From NCBI GenBank assembly GCA_028456385.1, contig JALNQF010000107.1, positions 1 through 64,000 on the forward strand: a stretch of DNA of 64,000 nucleotides, written 5' to 3'. Shown one piece after another: positions 22,260-32,410 of the stretch. Below the pieces are notes generated by a model. It saw only the letters and a list, made by a program, of their open reading frames with translations, did not search any database and had not been told where the DNA came from. This DNA is from Ophiosphaerella korrae. Its lineage: Eukaryota > Ascomycota > Dothideomycetes > Pleosporales > Phaeosphaeriaceae. The position numbers and the translations under genes were made by a program. Within the stretch, counting starts at the first letter, position 1. Each line of letters opens with the position of its first letter.

Positions 22260-24229
22260 AATACCCAATGCGTTGAGAATGCTGCATGGACTACATCAAG
22301 TTCGTCGCAGAAGCAAAACCTTGGATTCCCCATCGTTTACCGCATCGAATGTCGGGAGCGAGGTGATAGATCTCGATATCACAAAACACTACTCTACGAA
22401 GATGATCCCTTGACAGCCCATTTGACTGATGGGCGACGGTCGTCACATCTCTCGGGAAATAAGCCAATTTATCAACTTCAGAATTACGTGCGTCTTTTCC
22501 AGCAGCGTTCGTTCGTCATCATCAAAAATCGACAATGTGGAAGTCAGTTGGGATTATCTCTCTTTCAAACAGAACGGGATGAAGCCATGCTGATATTCAA
22601 TGATGACCTTCGACAAGCAATTGAAAGGGTGGCTACATGCCCACTTACGTTCATTTTAAACAATGGGTCCCTTGAATTCTTCGCCCCATACCAACCAATT
22701 TATTTTCACCGAGAGCTCCTACACACATATGTGCAATCAGTTAAGGCTTCGTTGCAGAAAGAAATCGAAGCTATTATTCAGTACGTTATAGCTAAATATG
22801 GACACGAATATGCCGAGGCAGAGGCATTACTGTCTCAACATAAGACTACTCGCCGTCATCTGGACAAAATCTTCTAGCCCAATCAACTTATTGTCCGTTT
22901 TGATAAGGGACATGGAGAAAATCCATGCGAAACCGCGAGTGTGCATGTTGTCGGAGGATGACCTGGGTCCGACAAATTCGGGTTGACGCTGTCGCTGTGG
23001 AATTGGGTACACAATGGTATTGGTGTTCTCGCTCGCATAAAAGCTACGGCATTATTTTGCTTGTTGAAGATGAGACCGAGCCGTTTCCAATCGAATCATT
23101 GAAGCACTACCCGATCACTGTTGTTAGTGAAGAGATCAAAGAATCTTTGCGCCAGTGCGGGAAAAAAAATTGGGATCTTCGTCAACCAAATTTCGTTTAT
23201 TGCACAGGGAATGGTCGTATCAAGTTTGAAAGATATATAGTAGACCACAGAATGTATTCAAGAGCTCCACTCAAGGTTTCAGGTGTTCGTCATCCATGAT
23301 GGAAACAAACAAACAGATCCATGAGTCACGACCTGTACGATGAGAGCGTCCCGACAGAAGATGAATATCTCGTGATGCCGACGGAAATACCTGGTTATGA
23401 TCTGTTTACGAAAGAACGGGTTGACCTGCTTGTGTCAAGTATAATGCCTATACGTTGGAACAAGCAGCCGTTTGAGGATCTGGTACTTCCAAAGGAGACG
23501 AAACATCTTGTGAGGGCCTTGGTCACGATCCGAGCGTCTTCAATTAAACCAAGGCACGAAGAACGATTGCGGAGAAATTTCGATATCGTTCCAGGGAAAG
23601 GCAATGGCTTAATCATGCTCTTTCATGGCTCTCCAGGGACTGGAAAGACCCTCACCGCTGAATCCGTTGCAGAGATTGCAGAAATGCCTTTATATCCTAA
23701 CACTTGTGGTGACATTGGAACTGACCCCGACAAAGTTGAAGAGTATTTGCGACTAGTGTTTGAGCTGGGACAACGCTGGAATTGTGTGCTTCTCCTTGAC
23801 GAAGCAGATGTTTTCCTGGAACAGCGGACACTCCCCGGTCTCCAAAGAAACAGTCTTGTTTCGGTCTTCCTCCGCATGATTGAGTATTATGAAGGCATCT
23901 TGATCCTTACCTCAAACCGCGTCGGCATATTTGATGAGGCATTCCGCTCGCGTATCCACATCGCCTTACACTATGAAGACTTAAAGCCACGCGCTCGAAA
24001 ACAAATCTGGCTAAACTTCCTCACGCGCTTAGAAGATACAGAAGAATGTGAATGTGTGGAAGAGATTAGAGAGCGACTTGATGAGCTGGCACCTCACCAA
24101 CTCAACGGACGTGAGATACGCAATGCAATGTTGACTGCACGACAGTTAGCGTTCCACGAAGGCAGGGAGATGGGTTGGGAACATGTCGACCTGGCGATCA
24201 AGACGGCGGATAAATTCAGAAGTATTTAA
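22260..24229 (+). pseudogene. DUF7025/AAA+ ATPase gene, broken by stops and a frameshift
   Basis: From about 22330 the frame gives FPIVYRIECRERG and LLYEDDP, typical of the DUF7025 domain of a large fungal AAA ATPase family, continuing to HLDKIF at 22874. Then come TAG at 22875-22877, TGA at 22959-22961, a frame change near 23030 and TGA at 23297-23299. The AAA+ module downstream (23321-24229) is open and well conserved: Walker A GSPGTGKT, Walker B CVLLLDEADVF, sensor-1 LTSNR and arginine-finger region FDEAFRSRIHIALHYEDL. In intact members the two domains form one protein of unknown substrate. The ATPase part alone could still be translated from ATG 23321 (302 aa), but it would lack the N-terminal domain. 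No GT-AG intron set repairs all breaks. Confidence 0.75.
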
Positions 24230-24539
24230 GGAGGTTCATAGCCACACCGATCGTGAGCGGGCAAAAGAAAAGGAGAGAGATTGCAAGCAACGCAGGAGTC
24301 ACTAGTCTGAGCGGTGCACCGTGCACTACCACTTGGGCCTTTATCATGCTTTGTATTAATCACCTTGGCCACCTTGAATCTTTGTCCTATGACGCATCCT
24401 ACTTTGACAATTGGCTATTGGTGCCATAAATTTCCACCTACATGATCTGAGCTTCTTCTCTCCGACTTTTAACTTTTTTAGACTTCCATTACCCCCGTGA
24501 GGACTTCCAAGTACTATCTTTGCATTAAGTATTATAACC

Positions 24540-25010
24540 ATGATTGACCCTACCCTCATCAATTTGCCTCTCCTCCTTTCCTTTCTTCACTCCTCTGCTA
24601 CTGTGGTAGCTGTTCCACAAACCGACCTGGAAAAACATTTATGAATGTGTCCGATCACTATGGGACTCCCAGGCCATTCATACACCTGACAAGATCCAGA
24701 GGGCCAGAATTTATGCCAATGGAACCAAGCACACGTATGCGTTCCATTTGGACCTAAAAACGCCACCTGATTAATTAGCCCTGATCTTGGCAGCGTATGC
24801 TCATTCTATGCTGGTAACAAATGTGAAGGGCCTAAGCTGTCGGTTTATAGCGATATCCGGCACGATTGGTAAGTTGTTGTATGCGTAATGCGGTATCTAA
24901 GTGTAGTTGAGTTAATAATTGATAGGATAACATGTCCGGGCCTGACGATCCAGGGGCTGGCAAACATGAGCATGTTGTGCGGCAGGTCGATGCTTCCAGA
25001 GAATAGCTAG
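24540..25010 (+). CDS. Possible small secreted cysteine-containing protein, about 100 aa
   Basis: A hand-built model join(24540..24605, 24673..24734, 24779..24868, 24926..25010) keeps frame and gives 100 aa. Exon 1 encodes a signal-peptide-like start (MIDPTLINLPLLLSFLHSS). Exons 2-4 give AIHTPDKIQ, an N-glycosylation sequon NGT, VCSFYAGNKC and ITCPGLTIQGL...LCGRSM, i.e. four cysteines. The second intron (GTATGC...CTGATTAATTAG, 44 nt) and third (GTAAGT...GATAG, 57 nt) have good signals. The first (24606-24672) is weaker and its donor could instead be GTTCCA at 24612. No known family is recognised. Size, signal peptide, even cysteine number and position in a repeat-rich accessory region resemble fungal effector candidates. 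It could also be a chance open frame. Confidence 0.38.
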
Positions 25011-26095
25011 CCTATACCAACCGCAACTTGGTGATGGTCAGTGCTCAATATGCTCTGTCAATGGTATATAATCAATCAACACATCTTTTCCTTTTCAATG
25101 ACTACCGTTGAAATGGCATATTTCTTCCTTGGGCTATTGCCCTAGGAACCTTTAATGGATGAAAATTTATTCTATCTCAATGTTTTCGTATAGCCCTTAG
25201 AGCCGACACCTCTGATTCAAGACTAGCCAAGAGATTTGTACCTTAAGTTTGGCTCATGTTAGGCTGAAGTTTTCAAAAACACTATGGTCTTTGAGAATCT
25301 ACTAGAGAAAAGAATATTTTTATCTTGGCCAGAACACAAATAGGGGGAATCAGTAGAAAAAGGGATGTGTCGGTCTCCAATGACATTCATTAGTGTGCGC
25401 TCAGCAGGTGAAGGTGGGCGTCAAAAAGGCAAAAAAATATCGCTTGCTGGCGTTAGCGCCCTGCCGGAGATCGTACTCGACTCAAGGTCCGTAGTCACTC
25501 CAGCCCACCGGGACAATGTGCCCCATTGCCGTACTGCTGCAGCCAGTACGGCGCCCCGGTGCCCACCTACACCAAGAAGCGATGAAGGATCTGTAAATTT
25601 TAAGTATTGTAGTGTACAATTTAGACGCTGGGAGTATAGGAGAAGAAATAGTGCCTGTTACTTGCTTTGCTTTCACTCAGCTGTCTGCGCGATCGGCGTG
25701 GAGCTGCGTTTGCTACTTTTGAAATCTCGCGATGACATAATACATACCTTTGACCGTAAACACTTCTATATTGCCGGCAAAGCCTCAAGGATATTTGCTC
25801 TCACCGACTTCGCAAACATTGTATCAGGTGAAGTATCAACGTGTAACATAACAGTTTGTCAATCGCATTTACCCTCACCCACAAGAGCATCACATTGTAA
25901 ATATCAATATTTGTTTAGCACTCAAAGATACTCGCTGCTCACACTAACAGACATAGGACTGCTTGTCCAGTCCCGTGGTTCCACATCGTTACTAAGGCCA
26001 CTCCGTCACCCATGGTACACATCTCTTACTCGATCTCCAACACCCAACACACAAATTCCTCTCGCTCCACCGCAACAAATACCAACTGACTCACC
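25011..26095. other. Intergenic: promoter side of the next gene
   Basis: A long plus-strand open frame covers 25365-26162, but it lacks domain character, is rich in Ser/Arg/His, overlaps the start of the next gene in another frame, and is probably accidental. The pyrimidine-rich stretch at 26000-26095 looks like promoter or 5' UTR of that gene. Confidence 0.5.
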
Positions 26096-26647
26096 ATGTC
26101 ATCCCCACAAGCAAAGCGCCGCCGTCTACCCGATGACCTCGACTTCTACATCTCCGCCCTAGATGTCTCCAAGGGTCCGCTGCGCACCACGACCGACGGC
26201 AACCTGATCCAAGAAGAATCCGGCGACTGGCTCGTCCTCGAACGCCCACCGCACAACCTCGAAGACCGCGAGATCGCCCTGCAGAAAGACAAGAAAGCCG
26301 CAAAGGGCCCAGCGATATGTCTCCCCGAGTCCAAGAACGGCGCAACTGGGCTCGAGAATTCGCGCGTGTCGGCGCCTATTGGGCAAAGTATTCGCAACAG
26401 GCTCTCGGGCTCGGCACATGGTGGGGGGCTGGTAGACCCGGCGAAGAAAAAGCTGCGTAAGGAGATCATCGTGCTACAGTATCTGCCTGCAGGTTACGTC
26501 GATGCTAATATGCTTGAGACGATCCGCAAACAGTATGGGTCGCGTGTTGGGCAGAGTCTTGGTGGAGATTGGCTGGAGCATGCTTTGCTGGATAGGAAGT
26601 TCTTGCACAAGGCTCTAGATAGGGTTTTGGAGGTTATGAATGAGTGA
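26096..26647 (+). CDS. Conserved small fungal protein of unknown function
   Basis: A single exon of 183 aa starts at ATG 26096 in a favourable context (CACCATGTC). The N-terminus is basic (SSPQAKRRRLPDDLDFYISAL) and could act as a nuclear signal. The middle is polar and probably disordered. The C-terminal 65 residues are compact and look like a conserved helical domain (KKKLRKEIIVLQYLPAGYVDANML, then GGDWLEHALLDRKFLHKALDRVL). I know no name for this family. Composition, codon use and a clean frame argue for a real gene. Confidence 0.7.
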   Translation: MSSPQAKRRRLPDDLDFYISALDVSKGPLRTTTDGNLIQEESGDWLVLERPPHNLEDREIALQKDKKAAKGPAICLPESKNGATGLENSRVSAPIGQSIRNRLSGSAHGGGLVDPAKKKLRKEIIVLQYLPAGYVDANMLETIRKQYGSRVGQSLGGDWLEHALLDRKFLHKALDRVLEVMNE

Positions 26648-27499
26648 GGATGAGCTGACATGAGCTGAAATTGATACTGGTATTTGGAGTTGGAGTGCAC
26701 ATCGCATCAATCTTGCTAGCTTTTGAAAAGGTATCCGTAATTCTCTTGGGGTTGGGCAAAAACGCTCTGGCGCACTGCGTTCTGGAATTTGGAATCTTCT
26801 AAGCTGCTTGCCCGCTAGTTGAAATCGCAACGTGTACATCGTCTGATGTGCTTTAGCAAGGTGATCTGCGCTTGCAAATTAATTCATGAGGTTGGAAAGA
26901 AAGTTTCTTCGGTTTGTGAGACTTTGCCGGTAACGAATTCCTGGTATCGTTGACTTTTTTGGGAGGTGGCGTTGTTCAACCATGGTTACAATAAGTGTCA
27001 CACCCCAATGCTAGATGCATATATATTCAAGTTCCGCCCTATTCAAGACATGCACCTGAAATATTTTAAACCTCGGATATTTTTGCATGTATGCAGTAAT
27101 GTATAGTGAATCTATAGTATATCATCTAAACTATATTAAGTTGCCTCGATATCTACCTACTTTGGTACTATAATATCCCTCTAAGATTGTCTATAATTAT
27201 CTAGGGTATCCTATTTCTTATAAATCTTAAAATAGATGATAGAGCAAGGGAATTTAATCATTTGGTTGCTGTATCTTTGGTAATGGAGAGCTGAACAACG
27301 TAGGGGACCGAATATCCCACGTCATCAAATAACGAAATAACATTGTACTATACTCAATCCCGATTCTTGGTACCACTGTATCGGAAAAGGCTTTTGCGAC
27401 AGTATTTAGGCTCTTGAAAGTAGCCAAGACAATTCTAGCACCGCCGTAAAGCGAGAAGACGGCGGACCTAGACGGTCAGTCACAAATGATTATAACATG
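26648..27499. other. Intergenic with an AT-rich patch (about 27060-27260)
   Basis: No gene is visible. The AT-rich patch with many TA steps resembles the left-edge tract on a smaller scale and may be a degraded repeat fragment. Confidence 0.45.
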
Positions 27500-28195
27500 C
27501 ACCTGCAAGTTCTCCAAAGCCCACTTCAACACCCTCCATCAATGCTTCTCTTGACACCGTAATGTCACGCGCTGATCCAACCGACTGATGTCTGGTAGCA
27601 ACTACATCTACTAAAATACCCTACTAGCTACTCTAGCAATACTTCACTTTGTGATTTTGTGAAAAAAGCACCATCTAATAGCCCCTTCTTGTCGGTGGCG
27701 TCGTCGCCGTCCCAAGTATGATCGTATCAGACAGGCGTCATCGTCAATATTGTTCAACGCTTTAGTCTCCGTAATGTGCCCTTTCATATTGATCAAATGG
27801 AGATGCTCGATTTAGACGCCAATACATACGCAGAGGCCATGGCGGACACTCTCGCGCTAATGCATTGGGATGCGCGAATCGACGCGAATGACGTCGAGTT
27901 TGTGTTGGCACCACCGCGAACAGTGGGGACTTCGCTTGGTGTTTTTCAGTCTAACTATTCAGGCACTCACTGCATGTAGATCCTCGACTTTGATTGTTAC
28001 CGACCGCTCTCAATGGATGAAGTAGGCATCGAGCAAGCTTGCGTGGCGTTTTTCGGAATGGACTCTTTTTATCCGAGGCTAGGGAATAGGGAAGCTGCTG
28101 ATGGGGAACTTTGGACTGTGTTCAAACAGAGGTTTTTAGTGGCTAATCGCCGAATTTTGGGGGGTGGGTGGCGTCTATCAGGTAGAGAGGGTTGA
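27500..28195 (+). pseudogene. DUF3669-domain gene fragment with a Trp-to-stop change
   Basis: From about 27755 the plus strand reads FSLRNVPFHIDQMEMLDLDA, then YAEAMADTLALMHW and NDVEFVLAPPRTVGTS, blocks I know from the fungal DUF3669 domain. The frame hits TAG at 27977-27979 (GTHCM-stop-ILDFDCYRPLSMDEVG) and continues in the same frame to 28195. The family has Trp at this position (MWILDFD), so TGG became TAG. Weaker, frame-broken similarity extends upstream to roughly 27500. The N-terminal half is not recoverable and the C-terminus runs into low-complexity Arg/Gly/Glu codons. No function can be expected from this copy. Confidence 0.7.
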
Positions 28196-29273
28196 GGAAG
28201 AGGAGCGGCTGAGGAGGAAGGAGGAAGGAGGAATTGGCCGCGGTAGCGTAGCTTGCGATACATGCGTGAATATGAGTTTAATTCAACGCAGTGCTTAAAT
28301 GAGTTAGTCCCTCCCTTATCAAACAGTCGTACTGGATCAACTTTCGGGTCTGTCAGTTCATAGAAAAACGTGAGTCCACCCAAAAGAAGCAGCTAAAGTT
28401 ATACGCGAACTACCGTGAACGCTTTTTTCAAATACCTATAAGTAATATAGGTTTAGTTTACAATGATTGGTAGAAAAGAATTTATAACAACCTATCTATT
28501 ACATGTATTTAGCATGACGCTAAGGAGCAGTTTTTTCCACTTTTCCAATGGATCCTGAGGTCGAAAGGCAGTTTGCTCTATTCGCTCTAACAACAGATTT
28601 AGCAGAGACAGAAAACCATGATTCGAAAATGATGACTCACTCCAAAAATAAATCCGTGTCAATGACAACGATGATCATGTTAGCAAACCTTCCGGCTCAA
28701 GAGAGCACCGCGTTCCTGTCCTCGCAAGATGCACGGCCCGGGTCTCGTGCATCCCGGCATCCGAATATCTTGTCTTGCTTTTAGTGGGAAAATTATTGAT
28801 TTCGGGCGTGATTGCTTAGCACAAAATTTACCGTAGAAACGCCTTGATACATTCGCTATGTCAAGTGTCAGACCTAGCGGAAGCGCGCGGATCTATGGTT
28901 AGGCAGCTATATGCGCCCTATTGGTGACTGCAAAGCCACAAACGATCAGCTGTGAGACTTGAAAAACTAATTTTGCAAGGTGTAGCGAACGCCCGATGAG
29001 CCGGAGAGCAAAGGAATGCAGAGCAGGAATGCTCCGTTTCACAAGACGAGCACCTACGGGACAGATGGAAGCTGTGTCAAAGGTTGATTTTGATGGCAAC
29101 CAAGCCAAAATTTCGAAATAATAGTAGTGGCTTTAAATTTCATCTTCTTTCACTTCACAAAATGAATACGATTATATAAGAAAATATCGAGATTGGTATC
29201 ATCCTAATCAGGACCATAACCTGCCTACCTATTCTACTTTAATGATTATATATTTGCGAATATCCTTTTACAA
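28196..29273. other. Intergenic, no supported gene
   Basis: Only short frames are present. One at 28548-28784 (+, 78 aa, starting MDPEVERQFALFAL) is plausible in composition but has no recognisable domain. The stretch before 29273 is AT-rich and should be 3' UTR of the following minus-strand gene. Confidence 0.45.
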
Positions 29274-31169
29274 TCAACACAAAACCATTTTCTCTGGTAA
29301 CTGATCCAAGTTTGCAAACCTGAATCCCTCCTCGTTATCTTCCCAGGCTATTGCCTCAACACTAAGTGTCCATGCTACCAAGACCATACGGGCTACTACT
29401 GCTATACTTTCAACAGAAGGCGGTAGCTCTGCTTTGAGAATGATTTCTAGTTGCTTGCCGAGGGTTTGTGGAGTACCAACTGTTGATGAACCTGGAGAAT
29501 CCAAAGTCGAAATTGACGCGTCACTGGAGCGAGTTGAACGACTCGCACTAGTATAAGAGTTTGAAGATAGTCGCTTGTTTCGTGAATCCCGTTCGTGGAA
29601 ATCTCGTGAGTTTACAACTGGAGATGTAGTGACGCGGTTGTTTTGGAAAGCGGTAACGGCTTCAGTGTATGACAATTCGACGACTTTCCTAGTAGCGTCC
29701 TGAACTGCGGCAAAAACATCCTGAGGCTTCATATCTGGCACTAGCGCCATCATTTTTTCAAGAAGTGTGACGTATCTCTGCATACGCGATGCTTTATCCG
29801 CGAGGCTATCGGTGATATTTGCACCAGTGGCCAATTTCCCAAGTCGATCACGCTCTCGGTACAAGTGCGTAATATGTTGGTGTTCGTATAGCGGACCGAA
29901 AGCGTTGGTTTGCGGGGCATGTCTATTGATCTTGTCAACAAGGCCTTCTAGACGTTGTAGTAGTCGTCCTGGTGGAAGACCGCCAGATGCTATGAACTGG
30001 ATAGTTTTGATAAGTGGTGTAGAGGCAAGCGGTACGAGTCCACCAACAAATGGCAGTGTGCTGATAGCGCCGATGAGAGGATTAGACAACAGGGCCTCTT
30101 TTGGTACGCTGGCGACGTAGAAACTAGGCTCGCGGGAGCTTGGAAGTGATGCTAGGAACTTGGATTGTGGCGTCTTGAAATTATACTCATGCAAATAAAG
30201 CGATAAGCCTTTCTCTACAGATTGTAAAGTGTGGGAATTGATGAGGATAGAATGAAAGGCCTTTTTATCCTGCGCGTAAGGTAAAGAGCCAGCGGCAAGA
30301 TGCTTTGCGAAGAGAAATGAGAAATGCGAGCCTCGTGCAGGCAATTGAGAGATGCGACGTTTTTGTTGATGTAGTGTGATCTGATGCTTTCCATCCTCTG
30401 TTACGGATGACAATATCGAAATGTTAAATGCACCTGCTTTAGAGGAAGCTTGGCTGGTCTGGCGATCCACGGTCAATGGGCTTCCTAGTATGATCGAGAG
30501 GGTCACAAGCTCCTTAGGCGTTATTTTGATGCCTATACCGCCATAACGAGACTCTGCAACTTTCACGTCCTTCATCCATGACTTTTGCGCAGCTGTATCT
30601 TTCCCGTTTCTGGGCAGTCCGTTTCTCATGGAGACGAGTGTTGACGTTGGCTTTCTCATAGACATGCCTCTTGAAAGTCCCCTCTCAGTCACCGAAATAT
30701 CTATGCTCATTCGCTGTAACCTCGATGAAGCATCGGCTCTGCTCTTGCTAGATGCTTTGAGTGAAACTGATTGCACTCTCTTGGGTCCAGCAGCCACCCT
30801 CTTGAACGAAGAAATAAACTTAATGATCTCTCCCGAGTATGTAGACCGCTCCGCCATCGGGCGTGAACGTAACTCTTCGGCAAATGTGTCATATAACGCT
30901 TGAAGAGAGAGTTCGTCGGGGTACCTAGGGCTGGTGAACAAGGCGGAAGAGATTATCCCCTCATCTCCGGCTTTGATAATCCCTGAAAGCGATGGTACCC
31001 AATGTCCCTCTTCACGGGTCTGCTTCGTTGTAAACATTCGTGTCCACAAACTGGATATGTAGGAGAGCTGTTGATCTCGCTTATTCTCGTTATCATTTTT
31101 TACGGGTTGCATGTCGTCGGTTGTGTGTTTGGTGTGCTTGCGCGAGAGTGAGCGGGTGACGAGCGCCAT
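29274..31169 (-). CDS. Conserved fungal protein of unknown function, 631 aa
   Basis: The open frame extends upstream to 31295 but without an ATG there, so I chose ATG 31169 (MALVTRSLSRKH). The upstream extension (about 31190-31295) may be 5' UTR. Residues 50-120 carry a compact segment (GHWVPSLSGIIKAGDEGIIS). A Ser/Arg-rich linker follows. The second half (about 330-560) is folded and mostly helical, with a hydrophobic stretch NPLIGAISTLPFVGGLVPL that could touch a membrane. The end (LPPSVESIAVVARMVLVAWTL) is hydrophobic and helical too. I do not recognise the family. The long uninterrupted frame and ordinary composition make it a confident gene with unknown role. Confidence 0.68.
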   Translation of the reverse strand: MALVTRSLSRKHTKHTTDDMQPVKNDNENKRDQQLSYISSLWTRMFTTKQTREEGHWVPSLSGIIKAGDEGIISSALFTSPRYPDELSLQALYDTFAEELRSRPMAERSTYSGEIIKFISSFKRVAAGPKRVQSVSLKASSKSRADASSRLQRMSIDISVTERGLSRGMSMRKPTSTLVSMRNGLPRNGKDTAAQKSWMKDVKVAESRYGGIGIKITPKELVTLSIILGSPLTVDRQTSQASSKAGAFNISILSSVTEDGKHQITLHQQKRRISQLPARGSHFSFLFAKHLAAGSLPYAQDKKAFHSILINSHTLQSVEKGLSLYLHEYNFKTPQSKFLASLPSSREPSFYVASVPKEALLSNPLIGAISTLPFVGGLVPLASTPLIKTIQFIASGGLPPGRLLQRLEGLVDKINRHAPQTNAFGPLYEHQHITHLYRERDRLGKLATGANITDSLADKASRMQRYVTLLEKMMALVPDMKPQDVFAAVQDATRKVVELSYTEAVTAFQNNRVTTSPVVNSRDFHERDSRNKRLSSNSYTSASRSTRSSDASISTLDSPGSSTVGTPQTLGKQLEIILKAELPPSVESIAVVARMVLVAWTLSVEAIAWEDNEEGFRFANLDQLPEKMVLC

Positions 31170-32410
31170 AATAGGGATACCTAAGCCGATTACAAAGCCT
31201 AAGGTAAGCTTATGTCGTCTGCAGGATGTAGAACAAGGTATCAAGAAAAACGCGAGTCTTAGATGCTTATATTGTTTCCTCGTTAGTTTGTTCACCCTGG
31301 CAGTTAGAACGTGGACCTATGGTTGGACGAATCGGATTGCAGGGAAGGTCCCAGTGCTCAAGGCTCGCGCCCTCGGACAAGTCGGGTTTCCGCTGCCGTT
31401 ATAATTACAGTGATCCAGGCTGTCCAGTCATGCACGATCGCCCATCTTTGGCGCTTGCGGCTTTACGTCATTTGTCAGTCCACTACCTACCTAGTAGCAC
31501 AAGTGTGGGGGAATATCATCGGTGCAGGTCGACACTCGACACTGGCGTACAATGAACATCTTTCCCTTTATTGAAATTTAACGCACAGTCAGATACATGT
31601 CTTCTGGTCCTTTGTCTAGGAATCTGCCTCGCACACAATGGACTTTGTCTTCGGTGTTGGGCGGGTTTGCTTCGGAAGAGGTGAGACAACGAGAAATCAT
31701 ATGTGTTTGTCCCATCGGTTCCAACCTCCATCAAACCATCCGTACCCCCATGCGCGAATTTAGCACCCGATTCAGACATCATGCACGAGAGGATTGTGAC
31801 CTCGACTATCTGCGGGCATTTCGGATATCAGCCAGTGGAAGAATCCGAGTGCACAGGCCACCTAGGCGGACATTTTCGGACGAACCGAAGAAAGCCATAC
31901 GGTGCACATTCTAGTGTTAACTACAGGCAAAGGCTGTAGTCAAGCATTTAGACGAGCCAGATAAGACTTACAATATATGCAAATGCCAACGATCGACAGG
32001 CAACAGCAGCATTTAGAACCATACGCATGGTTCATGATTGGCTACTAAATGGAGCGGAGTCGGAAGGATTTCGTGGACCATCCGAATCTTCTCGCAGTTG
32101 AACGTTAAGCTTTTCGCACGCCACTATCACAGATTCCGCTCGTCACTGACACGTCTGTATCATGATACTGAACCCAAAACATGCACGAGAAAAACCCGTG
32201 GAATCGACACACAGCAGTGACAGCAAGCGCTGGCTGAAGTGGCTGAATCATACTACGAGGTCAATTTTGTCGAATAGGAATCGCACACTACTAGTCACCA
32301 AAGGAAACAGCCTCAAAACTTGTAGACAAAGCCCTCGGCCGAAGTCGCAATGCCTTATTCTGAGCCATCGAAATGTTCCCGTACATTCTGGCGTTCGATA
32401 CACGCGAGAA
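31170..32410. other. Intergenic, no supported gene
   Basis: Several short frames overlap on both strands, none with domain character. This is the 5' flank of the unknown gene to the left and the 3' flank of the transcription-factor gene to the right. Confidence 0.45.

Noticed and set aside
25365..26162. 265-codon plus-strand open frame
   Set aside because: Low-complexity, no domain character, overlaps the well-supported gene starting at 26096 in another frame, and covers its promoter.
13630..28195. A secondary-metabolite gene cluster
   Set aside because: No PKS, NRPS, terpene cyclase, P450 or transporter gene is present in the region.
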